Source: Budorcas taxicolor (Eukaryota; Chordata; Mammalia; Artiodactyla; Bovidae). From it: a DNA stretch of 64,000 nucleotides. Each line of letters begins with the position of its first letter. The first letter of the stretch is position 1. The stretch spans positions 75,457,085 to 75,521,084 of the forward strand of contig NC_068925.1 of NCBI RefSeq assembly GCF_023091745.1, read 5' to 3'. Both the position numbers and the translations under genes were made by a program. Shown in pieces: positions 1 through 12,637 of the stretch. Below the pieces are notes generated by a model. The model saw only the letters and a program-made list of their open reading frames with translations, did no database searches and had not been told where the DNA came from.

Positions 1-2488
1 ATCATAGGCTTTCATTTTGCCTTATTTTTCAACCTTCCCCATTATCATCCTTAGTCTCACCCATTGTGATTCTGGAAAAGGGACTAGAAAAGGTTGAGAT
101 TGTGCATTTTAAACCTTCAGTCTTTCCATGCGTCTACGAGCCAGATTATTCATTCTTCCAGTGACAGCAGGGTACCCACCTGAATTTAAACCCAGAATGG
201 ATATCTCTGGCTACAGAGTGATGATCCTCAGCTGCTGTAACGAAACCATTTCATTTCAGGGCATTTTAGCAACCTTGCCTAAACCAGTGTTGTCAACTAA
301 ATAACCCCTATGGACACTAATGGAACCTTTGAAATGAATTGTACTATTACAGAAACTTATCATTTCTTGTTACTGCTTTTATAACCTGGAGTTTTGTTTT
401 CCTGGATCTGTTTGCAAAAATAACAGAGAGCACCTTAGTTACGTGCTAACACTTGCCTTGATATGATCCTGTATAGCCCTTTCAGGAAGAGAACCATCAA
501 CCATGACTCAGAAGAAATTTACAGCTAAAATGCACTATTGTCTAGCCACTGATGGCCTATCACCCAGGTGCTGAAGGTCTGGAAAAGTTGTGTTTACTGT
601 CTCCTCTGAGCCAAAGCTGGTTTATATTAATGACCAATGCACAGCAAATATATTGGATTTTATTCTCCCCTTTAACCTGCCTCAGTAATAATCTTAATGG
701 GAAAAGAAGCTCTCATGATCTCTCTCAGAGGCCTTGTGTTCCTGCCTCTTTCAGACAATTTTTTCCCCCACACTTAGAGCTTGTGGGAGACAGAAACAGA
801 AAACTCCGTGATTTTCTCTTTTATATTAAAAAGAAAGAGAGTGTTTGAGTGCCTACCAAAGATAGGAATTGACAATAAGTCAACTTGTGTTTTTTCATTA
901 CTCAGGTTTAGTCTAGAGAGAGATTTCTTTTTTCTCTAACTTAGTAAATGAGATACGTTGGATGGTTCTCTAAATAGCTAAGCATTGGAGCATTTATATT
1001 GCTATTATTATTTTTATGCATGCTATTTTCCCTTAGCAATAGAAAAGAAAATAAATAGTCTTTTCATTGCCAGTTCTATTTTTGTTAAGGGCTTAACTAG
1101 AAGATATATCTAATCATAATGAGCAGAACATAAAGAATATTAAGATTAAAAGTACTTATATTTTCCTTTATCCTCTCAACAATCTCCAGATGGATTTCCT
1201 AGGGGTTGCCTTCTAAATCTTCTTACACAGTAAGCTGTAAATCCCAGATCCAGCAAGCTTCTGGTTTGACTGAACATAGCCTTTCATGTACAATATGTAC
1301 TGCCTGAATAATGGCAAAAAATTATTCAGAGGATAATTACAGCAATTGATCCTGAGATGTTTTGTAGCGTCCTTCATAGATCATTCTTCAAAGCCTCTTG
1401 GAGAAATGGTGTCTGTGGAGCCCTCTAGAAGTAGAAAGCTTCTAGAGTCTAATGTAAAATAGGTGGTCTGCAAGAGTCAGTCACCTATAAGGATGGGAGA
1501 TAGCCCTGGAACTCACGCCAGAAGTCGAAGACAGCTCAGAGAACCAGGTGATTCTGCAAGTCTGAAGGTGACGATTCCCTTGATCCCCTTCTCAGACCAC
1601 GGCCTTCATCTCAGATGTTCTAATACACCTAAGCCTTTAATTGTACATTGCTCTGTAATTTCTGAGGAACTCTCAAAGGAGTTCCCCTACATGACTCTGA
1701 GCCTCTCCCTATAAAGTGAGAGGTGGTGAGCCACTAACTTTGACAGATGAGGAAAATAATGATGAGTGGTCAGATAACTTACCAGGGTCACAGCTTTGGC
1801 AAGTGGTGGCACCTGGGAGAGCAGGGTCTTAAGATCAGAAGGCCAGTGGACTTTGCTCCCTGACAACCCCTAAAACAGGAAGCAAAGCTCACACTTGGCG
1901 TTTTGGGGAAATGCCACAAGCCATACTTCATATTAGCATCTTTCCTACCAAAGAGGAATTATTGGAATCCTTATTCCTCCCTTTAATATCATTTCTATAC
2001 ACATACACTTCCATGTACACCCCTCCACACACACAGACATGCACACACACACATGCACACACCCATCTCCTCTTGATTTTTTTCAGTGTTCCTTCCTGAG
2101 GCAGAAAACCAATGGGCAGCTGAGCAAGCATACCCATATTGGATGCAAAAATCAATAGAGACAGTTCTTTCATCAGTGGCTCCACTAGGCACTGAAATTC
2201 ATGGTTTAGAGACAGTGGGAGGTTGGAGGAGGAGGAGTTTTGGAGGAGGCAAGTGTATCCTTTCTCAATGACAGATTGTTCTCCAGAATACCTGAAGCCT
2301 TCACGATGGGCTGTAGTTAAACAGTACCAGGTCAGATGCTCAGATGGTGACATTTCAATTTGCATATTCTTGAACACTTATTAGGATGTTTGGCATGAGA
2401 ACACTTTATATATAGTTATATATACATTATAGCATGTTATGAGTACCATATACTTTATAATGTGTATTTATATTATTTCAGAAACATC
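1..2488. other. Unique intergenic DNA, no gene seen
   Basis: I recognise no gene, RNA or repeat family here apart from the CA-rich run near its right end. The open frames present are short, lack any known motif and have no transcript-like structure. Composition is ordinary AT-rich mammalian DNA. Confidence 0.6.
2001..2062. repeat. CA-rich simple repeat, imperfect
   Basis: Alternating CA steps are broken by single T and G substitutions. This is an impure, ageing microsatellite. The minus-strand reading frame across it is a low-complexity artefact. Confidence 0.75.
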
Positions 2489-2498
2489 TTATATTATT

Positions 2499-4002
2499 CA
2501 GTTCAGTTCAGTTCAGTTGCTCAGTCGTGTCCAACTCTTTGCGACCCCATGGACCACGGCACGCCAGGCCTCCCTGTCCATCACCATCTCCTGGAGTTCA
2601 CTCAGACTCACGTCCATCGAGTCAGTGATGCCATCCAGCCATCTCATCCTCTGTCATCCCCTTCTCCTCCTGCCCCCAATCCCTCGCAGCATCGGAGTCT
2701 TTTCCAATGAGTCAACTCTTCACATGAGGTGGCCAAAGTACTGGTGCTTCAGCTTTAGCATCATTCCTTCCAAGGAAATCCCAGGGCTGATCTCCTTCAG
2801 AATGGACTGGTTGGATCTCCTTGCAGTCCAAGGGACTCTCAAGAGTCTTCTCCAACACCACAGTTCAAAAGCATCAATTCTTCAGTGCTCAGCCTTCTTC
2901 ACAGTCCAACTCTCACATCCATACATGACCACTGGAAAAACCATAGCCTTGACTAGACGGACCTTAGTCGGCAAAGTAATGTCTCTGCTTTTGAATATGC
3001 TATCTAGGTTGGTCATAACTTTTCTTCCAAGGAATAAGCATCTTTTAATTTCGTGGCTGCAGTCACCATCTGCAGTGATTTTGGAGCCCAAAAAATAAAG
3101 TCTGACACTGTTTCTACTGTTTCCCCATCTATTTCCCATGAAGTGATGGGACTAGATGCCATGATCTTCGTTTTCTGAATGCTGAGCTTTAAGCCAACTT
3201 TTTCACTCTCCTCTTTCACTTTCATCAAGAAGCTTTTTAGTTCCTCTTCACTTTCTGCCATAAGGGTGGTGTCATCTGCGTATCTGAGGTTATTGATATT
3301 TCTCCCGGCAATCTTGATTCCAGCTTGTGTTTCTTCCAGTCCAGCGTTTCTCATGATGTACTCTGCATAGAAGTTAAATAAGCAGGGTGACAATATACAG
3401 CCTTGACGTACTCCTTTTCCTATTGTTCCATGTCCAGTTCTAACTGTTGCTTCCTGACCTGCATATAGGTTCTCAAGAGACAGGTCAGGTGCTCTGGTAT
3501 TCCCATCTCTTGAAGAATTTTCCATAGTTTGTTGTGATCCACACAGTCAAAGGATTTGGCATAGTCAATAAAGCAGAAATAGATGTTTCTCTGGAACTCT
3601 CTTGCTTTTTTGATGATCCAGTGGATGTTGGCAATTTGATCTCTGGTTCCTCTGCCTTTCCTAAAACCAGCTTGAACATCAGGAAGTTCACGGTTCACGT
3701 GTTGCTGAAGCCTGGCTTGGAGAATTTTGAGCATTACTTTACTAGCGTGTGAGATGAGTGCAATTGTGCGGTAGTTTGAGCATTCTTTTGCATTGCCTTT
3801 CTTTGGGATTGGAATGAAAACTGACCTCTTCCAGTCCCGTGGCCACTGCTGAGTTTTCCAAATTTGCTGGCACATTGAGTGCAGCACTTTCAAAGCATCA
3901 TCTTTCGGGATTTGAAATAGCTCAACTGGAATTCCATCACCTCCCCTAGCTTTGTTCGTAGTGATGCTTTCTAAGGCCCACTTGACTTCACATTCCAAGA
4001 TT
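2499..4002 (-). mobile_element. BovB (RTE) LINE, 5'-truncated, 1.5 kb
   Basis: The left end carries the BovB 3' tail, seen as repeats of CAGTT, and the element reads right to left into the reverse transcriptase domain. A perfect 10-bp target-site duplication, TTATATTATT, lies at 2489-2498 and 4003-4012 and fixes both ends. The copy therefore entered by ordinary target-primed reverse transcription and lost its 5' part, including the endonuclease. A full BovB is about 3.2 kb, so roughly half is present. It is the longest BovB piece in the window. Confidence 0.95.
2880..3998 (-). pseudogene. BovB reverse transcriptase remnant
   Basis: This is the coding part of the BovB copy, read on the minus strand. 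In order it shows QAGFRKGRG, the motif-A stretch FIDYAKSFDCVDH, the motif-B stretch KGVRQGCILSPC and the catalytic YADD at 3271-3282, then the RTE carboxy-terminal region with KSRDITLPTKVRL and YGCESWT. It cannot encode a working enzyme. The frame shifts near 3470, a few residues are missing just before the motif-B region near 3420, the frame shifts again near 3095, and a stop after AEH near 2880 stands where family members have an arginine, which fits CGA to TGA decay. Only retrotransposon coding is present; there is no host gene. Confidence 0.9.
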
Positions 4003-4353
4003 TTATATTATTACATAATATTTATTAAAAAAAAAAAACTATACGGCTTTTAATTAAGCTGTAAGTGTGATTTCCGACTGAACTGAATGAGACCTTGGTA
4101 ACTAGTAATTATGGCCTGAGAGAAAAGACTGTGATGGAAACAAGGAAAGTTAAAATCAAATAATGACTGACTTAATCTGGTCAATTAATGTAAAACAGAT
4201 GGCCAGATTTGTACCACCAAAGCATTAGCTGGCAGTTAACCTTATTTGCCTCCACTTCTTACCAAGGTGTTTATTTTCCTATAGAATCCCCATGAAAAAT
4301 AACGCAGCCATCTATTGGTTTTATGATTTGTGTATCACCAGCCTTTTATTCCT

Positions 4354-4440
4354 GTTTAGTCACTCAGTCATGTCCGACTGCAGAACGCCAGGCATCACTG
4401 TCCCTCACCATCTCCCACAGTTTGCCCAGGTTCATATTAT
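4354..4440 (-). mobile_element. Short BovB 3' end with internal deletion
   Basis: The segment reads as the BovB tail region (cactcagtcatgtccgact) and then jumps to the part beginning cagaacgccaggc. About 20 bp normally between them, including the 'gaccccatgg' stretch, are missing. It is an independent, decayed 3' fragment. Confidence 0.65.
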
Positions 4441-5008
4441 TGAACCTTAAATTCACCAACCTTAAATTATCACAATTAATCAATAATTTCTCAATGGCTT
4501 TGCCGTTAGGACAGAAGTTTTTTAAAATGAGATTGGATAAAATATATACTTGTATATGTATGTGTTTAAATTGAAAGAAGTTATTTCTCACAGTGAGAAT
4601 GTAACGTTTTACTTTCATACAACTGCCTCTAAAACTTAATACCTAAAGTTACTGTTCCTTTTTTCTCTATCAAAGTGAAGACAATGCTTCTTACAGGGAA
4701 GAGAAGAAGGAGTGTGCGTGTGTGTAACAAATACCAGGATACATAAAAAAGGAATTGCCGTATTCCAATGAATCCTTACTTAACCAATTATCACAGCATT
4801 CCACTATCCATCTGTATCCTTAGGGACATGTACAGTGTCGGCATCCATGATTCCAGCCCTAAAGCAAAGGCATTCATTTCTTTTGCTCACAGCTTGATAT
4901 GGTTTTATCAGTGACAAATGTGTTTAAGTTCTTCTTCAACCCCTTTCTAATACATAATACCTTTTGAACTTATATATTCTAATTGGCATGATCCATTTCA
5001 GTGTAGTT
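4441..5008. other. Unique AT-rich spacer
   Basis: No repeat family or coding signal recognised. A short GTGTGCGTGTGTGT run lies near 4715. Confidence 0.5.
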
Positions 5009-5019
5009 ACTCTGAAAAG

Positions 5020-5527
5020 TATGACCAACCTAAACAGCATAGTAAAAAGCAGAGACATTACTTTGCTGACAGAGGTCCATCTAGCCAAAGCTATGGTTTT
5101 TCCAGTAGTCATATATGGATATGAGAGTTGGACCATAAAGAAAGTTGAGCACCAAAGAGTTGATGCTTTTGAACTGTGGTGTTGGAGGAGATTCCTGTGA
5201 GTCCTTTGGACTGCAAGGAGATCAAACCACACAACCCTAAAGGAAATCAACCCCGAATATTCATTGGAAGGACTGTTGCTGAAGCTCCATTACTTTGGCC
5301 ACCTGATGTGAACAACTGACTCATTGGAAAAGACCCTGATACTGGGAAGGATTGAAGGTGGGAGGAGAAGGGGACGACATACAATGAGATGGTTGGATGG
5401 CATCACCGATGCGATGGACATGAGTTTGAGTAGCCTCCGGGAGTTGGTGATGGACAGGGAAGCCTGGCGTGCTGGAGTCCATGGGGTTGCCAAGAGTCAG
5501 ACATGACTGACTGACGGAACTGAACTG
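5020..5527 (+). mobile_element. BovB 3' end, 5'-truncated
   Basis: The sequence starts in the BovB region 'atgaccaacctaaacagc', runs through the carboxy-terminal coding segment, and ends in the CTGAACTGAACTGA-type tail. Flanks ACTCTGAAAAG (5009-5019) and ACTTTGAAAAG (5528-5538) match at 10 of 11 positions and look like the target-site duplication. The frame still reads GYESWTIKKVEH and later TLILGRIEGGRRRGR, but stops interrupt it. Confidence 0.9.
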
Positions 5528-5538
5528 ACTTTGAAAAG

Positions 5539-7312
5539 CTATCCCTGTTTTGGTTATGTTACTAACTCATGGTGTAGCTAGAAGAATGCTGGATTAAAAG
5601 CTAGGTAATCAGGCTCCTAGTTGTGAGTCAACTACTGAGTACAAAGTGTGTCCCTTTTCAAATCACTTCCTCATCCTACTCTCTGTTTTCTCATTTATAA
5701 TGAAGGAGGCTTGGTCCTCTCTCGAATTCCTGTTAGCTCCAAAATTATGATTCTATGGCTTCTATGCCCCAAATCTTGGAGGACTTTTAGAAATTATCTT
5801 CTGTCCATTATGATATGTTCTTCTGAATTTCCTCAATAGTTGAACCATTTTTTCCATTGAAAGCAAATTTGATTTGAAACAGCTAAAGATCATTAAGAGC
5901 TGAGCTGAGGGATTCATGTGCTTGATCAAGCTGCTTATGGGCCTTTTAGATCAAAAATGAGCTGTGACCACAAACTAATAAGATTGGTTTTCTCAGTGTG
6001 TCATGCAAATCAACTATGAGAAGTCTAGCCCAAAGATGAGTTCCAAAAAGAACTCAAGTCCTGACAACTTAAGAGGCCTGCTTTGAAGGGGAAAATATCC
6101 TTCCTTTGGCCAAACATGTCATATATTGGGCCAAATTCAAAATAGTATGGTAACTATCAAGGACTTTCTAAGTTGCTGTTTGTATAAAGCCAAAACTAAA
6201 GTTAAAAGTCAGTTGCTGTGTAATGTAGTATCAGACTCTTAACTATAATAGGTATAATAGATTCTTAAGAGGAAGTTCATGCCCATGTTTAATCTAGATT
6301 AAGTACATTAGATAAGCATCTTACATATTTTCCCAACTCTAGAAGATAAGAAGTCGTTAAAGAAGCTGAGTCTCATACTGATTAAATAGCCAATCACAAA
6401 GCTAGTAACTAGCTCAGCTCTCTCTGAAGAAAAGTCCCTCTGACAAAAAGTGTTCCATAGGATACTGTTGTTATAATTTGAGAAATTCAAGAAGTGGTGA
6501 GAAATGTTGGTTTCTTCGTACTCACACTCTGACCTTATCTTAGCCTGAACTGCTCCAAAATAGAGAGTCAGAGATGAAAACTTGGGTGCCAGCTGTTTAT
6601 TTGGGGATATGTCATAGGAAATGGATGTGAGGGGATGAGGACAGTGAGGCAGGGAAGGAGGATCATCTGGGTCGCTGCTGTTGGCAGTGAGGCTCTGCCC
6701 TGCAGTTCACTTCAGAAGCACACAGAGTGCCTCATGCAGATATCCATCCAAGAGAGGGAGGCGTGACCACTTACCCACATATTTCTGTTGGCTCAGGGTT
6801 GCCCTTGGCGGTGGCAGCTTTCTGAACCGCTGATATCCACTTGGGCACAGGCTTAGCAGGGTGCTCATGCGAGAAAATCCAGGAGCTGAATGCAGAAGAT
6901 GTGAGAAAAACTCATCACCAAAGTGGGCAGGACAGAGAACGAGAAGCTTGCTCTTGTGGAACCGTCCAAGCTGTCTGCTTCGAGGACATCTGCTCCAATA
7001 TCCACAAAGTTCATGCAATTGGAATTCCCTTTCTCTCACCCTTGGATGCCCTCCTTCTCTATTGAAATTCCACTCACCCTTTAAGGCACTAACCAAGAAT
7101 CATGTTCTCTGTAAAGCTTGCTTGCCTGGCCCCAACTCTTCCCTCTGACTTCCCACTATAGTTTGGTCATAAGGCTATTAGATATTCCATTGATATCTTG
7201 GAAATACTTGCTTGCAGACTTATTTCCCTCTCTAACTTGGAATTCCTTGAAGGCAAGATTTGCACTTGTTTATTTCTATAACCCTAGCACAGAGCCAAGA
7301 TTTGTGTAGATA
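5539..7312. other. Unique intergenic DNA, no gene seen
   Basis: No recognisable family. The stretch about 6520-7100 is richer in GC than its surroundings and holds overlapping open frames of 75-130 codons on both strands. None has a motif or splice context that I can support. Confidence 0.5.
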
Positions 7313-7327
7313 CTCTATACATTTTTA

Positions 7328-7678
7328 AGTTATTTATTTTAATTAAAGCATAACTGATTTATGATGTTATGTTAGTTTCTGTTGTACAACAATGCGAATC
7401 AGCTATAAGTATACATATATCTCCTGCCTCTTGAGCCTGCATCCCATCCCCAACCCCATCCTTCCCCTCTAGGCCATCACAGAGTACCAGGCTGAGCTCT
7501 CTGTACTGCATTGCAGCTTCCCACTACCTATTTGACTCGTGGAAGTGTATGCATATCAATGCCATTTTTCCAATTTGTCCCACCCTTCCCTTCCCCGCTG
7601 CGGACACAAGTCCATTCTTTATGTCTCCATCTCTATTCCTGCCCTGCAAATAGATTCATTGGTACTGTTTTTTTTCTG
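7328..7678 (-). mobile_element. L1 3'-end fragment
   Basis: This is the artiodactyl L1 3' untranslated region in reverse, including text such as 'gttagtttctgttgtac' and 'aatttgtcccaccctt'. Direct repeats CTCTATACATTTTTA (7313-7327) and CTCTACACGTTTTTA (7679-7693) match at 13 of 15 positions and mark the target-site duplication. The copy is heavily 5'-truncated and non-coding. Confidence 0.85.
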
Positions 7679-7696
7679 CTCTACACGTTTTTATTG

Positions 7697-7890
7697 AACA
7701 TGCCTGTCAATGCAGGTGATGCAACAGGCTCAAGTTCGATTCTGGGTTGGGAAGACCTCCTGGGGTAGGAAATGGCAAGCCGCTCCAGTATTCTTGCCTG
7801 GAAAATTTTATGGACAAAAAGAGCCTGGGGGGCTACCGTTCACGGGGCTGCAAAGAACTGGACATGACTGAGCGACAGAGCAGACAATAT
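7697..7890 (+). mobile_element. Bov-tA SINE, head truncated
   Basis: A tRNA-headed SINE with a BovB-derived body: the B-box region 'aagttcgattctgggttggg', then 'ccagtattcttgcctgg' and the 3' part 'ctgcaaagaactggacatgactgag'. The first bases of the head, with the A box, are missing. It lies just after the L1 fragment's target-site duplication. Confidence 0.9.
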
Positions 7891-8479
7891 AACCACACAA
7901 TTTTATTAATGATATAAAAGAGCATTGAATATAAATAGCCACTTTTCATACTTTGGTAGATTTTAATCCTGACCTCTTTCTGCTTTCACCTCCCCAGACT
8001 AAGACAGCAGAGTCCTAACACTTTCTATCTTTTTTGGTACCTTTCCCTGGACTCTGTCCAGATCCCTTTGATCTTGAGATTCAGCATCCAGAACTCCTGA
8101 GAGTTTCCCAGGTGACACTACACCACAGTTCTCCATATCAGTGTGGTCCTGGCATCTGTTTCTCTGCCTTTCAACCCAGCAGCAGCAACTTTCAGTTCAT
8201 TGCTGGCAATCGCTTTGATGCCCTCTGTTAGAGTGATTCATGGACAGGCCTCTGTTTCCTAATGGACTGCAGACTCCCGAGGGGAAAGCAATTGCCATCT
8301 TCATTTTCCTATTCCCCCAAGGCAGAGAGGATGACATAGCAAACAGTCAAAGACAACCACTTTCTCATAGAATGGTAACAGTAAGAAGGATACCTAACAA
8401 TGAGAAATGGTCCCGTATCCATGTCTCTCTGAGTCCTCTACATGGTATCTCATATCACCTTCTCACTGCAAGCTTGGAG
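7891..8479. other. Unique DNA
   Basis: No recognisable repeat or gene. The short plus-strand frames at 8034-8231 and 8240-8512 have no known motif. Confidence 0.4.
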
Positions 8480-8600
8480 ATGATCTTAGCATTCTTCCCT
8501 TTTCACAGATGAGGGAACTGAGGTTCAGCTAAATTAAGGGGCTTATCTGTGGTTATGCATTTAGCAAGTCATGAGTGACCTTAACCGAAGTCTGTGCAGT
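8480..8600 (-). repeat. MIR fragment
   Basis: The text 'cagatgagggaactgaggttcag' followed by 'gcatttagcaagtcatgagtg' is the reverse orientation of the MIR core. It is old and diverged. Confidence 0.65.
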
Positions 8601-8708
8601 CATAAAATGATGCATGGTCTACGGAGAGTTCTTGCAAAAGATGGAATTGAGCCCAGGGATCATCAAGGACAACCAGAGAAGGTTTCTGTTTTGTTCGTTT
8701 GTTTATAT

Positions 8709-8912
8709 CAGTGGTTTTCAACCAAGTGTGATTTTGCCCTCAGGAAATACTTGACGATGTTTAGATGTTTTTGGTTGTCGTAGCTGGAGATGGGGAGGTA
8801 TGCTCCTGGCCTCCAGGACGCAGAGGACAGAAAAATTGCTAAACACTCTGCTTTGCACAACGAAGAATCATTTGGTCCAAATTGTCAGTAGCGCTAGGTT
8901 GAGAAGTCCTAG
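8709..8912 (+). mobile_element. Non-autonomous DNA transposon with terminal inverted repeats
   Basis: It begins CAGTGGTTTTCAACC at 8709 and ends GGTTGAGAAGTCCT at 8897-8910. The two ends pair as inverted repeats with a few mismatches. The interior (gattttgccct, ggttgtcgtagctgg, aattgtcagtagcgc) matches a common old mammalian element of about 200 bp that is non-coding. I think it is a mariner-related family but am not sure of the name. Confidence 0.75.
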
Positions 8913-9244
8913 TTGAAATGAAGGAAAAGGAGAAACTAGGTCTAACAACACAGATGCAAGGCTGGGGTGAGAAACTGGGCCTTCTACCTCTTTATCCCAG
9001 GCCCTCTACCAGGCCTGTGAATCGGGCTGGCTCGTGCTGATTCGTGGAGAAACTATGTGTGAAAATGCTTTGTAAACTAGCAAGTTCCTACGAAGGTTTT
9101 ATCTTATTGTTTTATCTTACTCCCCGCTAAATTCCTTGGTTTTTTCTTTTTTTTTTAAACACAGAGTGGCCTTTGGGGATGGTGTGGTCCTCCAGGTTAA
9201 TGCCTTTGGAGACGTCCTTTTCCTTCTGGGCTTGTACTTGGTTT

Positions 9245-9456
9245 CAGTTCAGTTCAGTTCAGTTCAATTCAGTCGCTCAGTCATGTCCGACTCTTTGCGA
9301 CCCCATGAATCTCAGCACGCCAGGCCTCTCTGTCCACACCAGCTCCCAGAATTCACTCAGACTCACGTCCATCGAGTCCGTGATGCCATCCAGCCATCTC
9401 ATCCTCGGTCGTCCCCTTCTCCTCCTGCCCCCACTCCCTCCCAGCATCAAAGTCTT
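9245..9456 (-). mobile_element. BovB 3' end, about 210 bp
   Basis: Starts with four or more CAGTT units and reads through 'gactctttgcgacccc' and 'gatgccatccagcc' to 'ccagcatcaaagtctt'. It is a strongly 5'-truncated copy. Long open frames across it on the plus strand are antisense artefacts shared by all BovB tails. Confidence 0.92.
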
Positions 9457-11034
9457 AGCTCATTAAAAATGCAGGATGTGTCTACATGGGTCTTATTAAT
9501 TATCTAAAGTATTTATGAACATCTTCGTTTTGATGTCTTTAAGTGATCCTGATGTCTGACAAGACCTCTCATCTCTGGAACTCACCCAGGTCCTCCTGGA
9601 TGCACCAGCCCAGACCTGGTGCTTCAGGTTGGCACCACCCAGAGTTCTGATCCCTGCTGACCTTTGCATCTTGACCTCAAGTCTCACTGCAAACACTGCT
9701 GGTTTCAATGGCTTATACGGTCAATGATACTCTGGATGGGACTCTATTCTCCTTGAGACCCTATTCCCTTCCCACGCCCCCTGACCAACAAGAGAAGCAG
9801 AATGGATATATCTTTCACAGCGAGGTTGTGGAAGGTCCACTTTTCAATCAGCTTTAGAGGACCTCACTCAAATATCCTGCATCATCTTGGTAACTTCTAT
9901 GCCTCATCCATGAACTTCTCTGTAGCCTTTTGAATTTCTCACTATGTTCGGCCTGTAATGGATCACAATCAAGCAAGAAAGCAAGTAATCAATAGTATAA
10001 ACAAGTAAATAAATAATAATTCTGCGATTTACTACCCACCGTAGGATACAGCCATGCCAAAGTAAATGATCCAAAGCTCAGCAATGGGAACATCTCCAGC
10101 CATGGCTTTGCTCTCATCTACACAGATATGGAGGGAGTAAAAGATCTGTGTATTACTGGGTATGTATATGTGGGAGACGTGTTGTATGTAATGGGGAGAC
10201 AGAGGGCAGAACGCACACATTTTATTCCATTGCGTTTGCCCCCATCTCTCCCAATGGAACACACTGAAATACACAGGATAGAGTGATCTGTCCTCAAAAC
10301 AGTGGCCTGCCTTGGGGAAGCCAAAGCTTGTGGCCTGCTGTGCTCTATCTGAGAGCATCATGCAAGCCGTAGCAAAACCTGCTGCTTCAAAACCCCAGGC
10401 AGACTGCAAAGCATACAAGTTCATTTGTCTGGTTCTTCCACCTCTCTGAATTCCTATCCCATATTTTTCTTTGTGTCCAGCATCACAGATGCTAACAAAT
10501 ATTGAACACCGATGATGACCTGACTTCAGCAGCTGGCCACCAGGATCATCAGAGAGGACCCAAGTCCTCCTCAGCTACAAAGACCCCGGGTTCCTCTCTC
10601 TAAGGCATCCAGGAAGGATCTTTCTGTATCAGCTTGGCAAATGTTCACTAGAGTTCAATTTGGAACTAGGACCAAAGATAAGCCAGAGTCAATAGAAGGC
10701 TAACTTTACATTGAAGCTATTGTAGATATTCCAAGCTTTGGTGCCAATCAAATTCACCATCTTTCATATCCTAATTGGTAAATACCACCACCAAATTCCA
10801 GCCTCACTGGTCATCTACTTTTCCATTCTAGTCTTTTCATCATGAAATTTTGTATATTTTTCCTTCTTACCAATCTGTCCTACTTCAGATGCCCTTTCTT
10901 CCAAATGCCATCTTGAACCCCAGTTTCAAAGTAAGTAAACTCCTCTATATCTGCAATTCCTCCACAGCCCAGCTCCTCACTCCCTAACTTTGAGTGGATC
11001 CTGGCAATCACTCAGGAACACTGGGGTCTAGGGT
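9457..11034. other. Unique intergenic DNA, no gene seen
   Basis: No recognised family. A 130-codon minus-strand frame at 10032-10424 has no motif I know and no sign of selection that can be judged from one sequence. Confidence 0.5.
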
Positions 11035-11240
11035 AGATGTAAAGAGCTCTAGCTCTGGGTTCAAATCCCAGCCCTGCCACTCATGAAGTATATCACCTTG
11101 GGCAAGATACCAAAAGTTTTTTAGCTTCAGATTTTATATCAGTAAATAGAGGGAAAAACTCCATCAGGACTATTATGAGGATAAAATTAGTATATTATGA
11201 AACACTTAGAACAGTGTCTAGCACATTGGAAGACTTTCAA
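11035..11240 (+). repeat. MIR SINE, nearly full length
   Basis: Clear MIR order: 'gggttcaaatcccagccctgcc', 'ccttgggcaag', 'ttatgaggataaaattag', then 'acttagaacagtgtctagcac'. The tRNA-like head, core and 3' part are all present. MIRs predate the radiation of placental mammals. Confidence 0.9.
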
Positions 11241-11654
11241 AAAAAAACATAGTGTTTAGCAAGTCCAGGTAAGATTGCCTATATTCCATGCACTTCAGAA
11301 CTTATTTTGTTGGAGATTTTCAACATCTTTTCAATGATGCCTTCTCTTCTCCAAGCCATTACTCCTTCACTGTGCTCTAAGAAGTACCTTTTGCTATGAG
11401 ACTCACCCTTGCAAGATGCATCACTCCTTATTCTTCTCATCCATGCCATAACCTCACGTTCATCTGGGACTTCTGCACCATCTCACAATACTTCAGTTTC
11501 AAGTACCATCTTCAAACTGTGTGATGTCCATGATGGTATGACTTGCTCATTCTCCTGAAAAACCACATCTGTCTGTTGGTTCATCTCAGCCCCAGTACCT
11601 CAGCTAGGACACTGCTGGAGGTCAGGACAGAATTTGCTGCTACTCATTTGTGGT

Positions 11655-11775
11655 GAATCAGTATTAAATCCTCCATTTTGAAAGAGGTTCAGATTTTTGC
11701 TCAAGAGCACATAGATAGTAGATAATTATACCCAGGTCTCCTGACTTTGCTCCAGATCCAGGACTCCTGACTTTG
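11655..11775 (-). repeat. MIR fragment
   Basis: Reverse MIR core: 'aaagaggttcagatttttgctc', 'agcacatagatagtagat', 'acccaggtctcctgac'. Diverged. Confidence 0.65.
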
Positions 11776-12617
11776 TATTGCATAGTTGCCTTGAAAGATT
11801 TTCCAAAGCTTATGCATATTTGTTTGGCATTTTAGCATGCAAAAGAATCATGTAACATTATCTGAAAGCTTGAACCTTTAATGTCAGCTTTCTCTTCTAT
11901 AAATTATTTTTTGTATAAATAGTTGTCTTTCCTTGTCAAATATGTAGTTTTTCCATGAGAAATCTATAATTCTTTATCCCCAGCCTTTGGGGAAATATAC
12001 TTATATTCCCACTTCCCTGAGCAAAGAGGTGCACTTTATCATGGCTGCAGTAAAGGGGAAAAGGAAAATCTAAGCCCTCAGCCCGGTAAGGTTCCTACTC
12101 TCTAGGGTTTAACAGCAGGCTCATTATCATTCACGACACATCAATTTGTTAAGGGAAATACTGAGACAGGTGATGAAATTCCCACTGGGAATGAGGTTGG
12201 GTGTGAGAGCTTGTCATTGGTTTGATCTAGTTTTTATTTTCTTTTTGAGTATGATAGGTATGGCAGATGATTGTCCAGGAGCCTAGCTGGACAGGAAATG
12301 ACCAGCAGTGTATTTCAAGGAGAAATTGATTATATCTCTTCAGGCACGGGAAGTGGAGAGGTGGTTTAGTGTTTGGCCCCAACTACAACTTTCTGAATAA
12401 CCATTCATTAAAAGTGATGGTGAGCATATGCCTACCTGACATCCTCACTTATAGAAAATCAAACCAGAGGACGAAAGTATTTATTTTGAGAAGACATGAA
12501 CCTTTGGAAGTGAGACTCCAAGGCCACTTTTCTATCTCAATTAAATAAAGTGATTTAATTATTATTAATTACTTACTGAAGACCTGTTGTGTCCATGTAC
12601 CAAGAAACACTGAATTT

Positions 12618-12637
12618 AACAACAACAACAACAACAA
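12618..12637. repeat. (AAC)n short tandem repeat
   Basis: Six AAC units in a row. Confidence 0.85.

Noticed and set aside
2439..3098. 219-codon plus-strand open frame
   Set aside because: It is antisense to the minus-strand BovB coding region. The genuine RT motifs are on the other strand.
6707..7096. 129-codon minus-strand frame in a GC-richer interval
   Set aside because: No motif, splice context or family recognised, and overlapping frames on the other strand are as long.
10032..10424. 130-codon minus-strand frame
   Set aside because: No recognisable domain; contains no evidence of constraint that one sequence can show.
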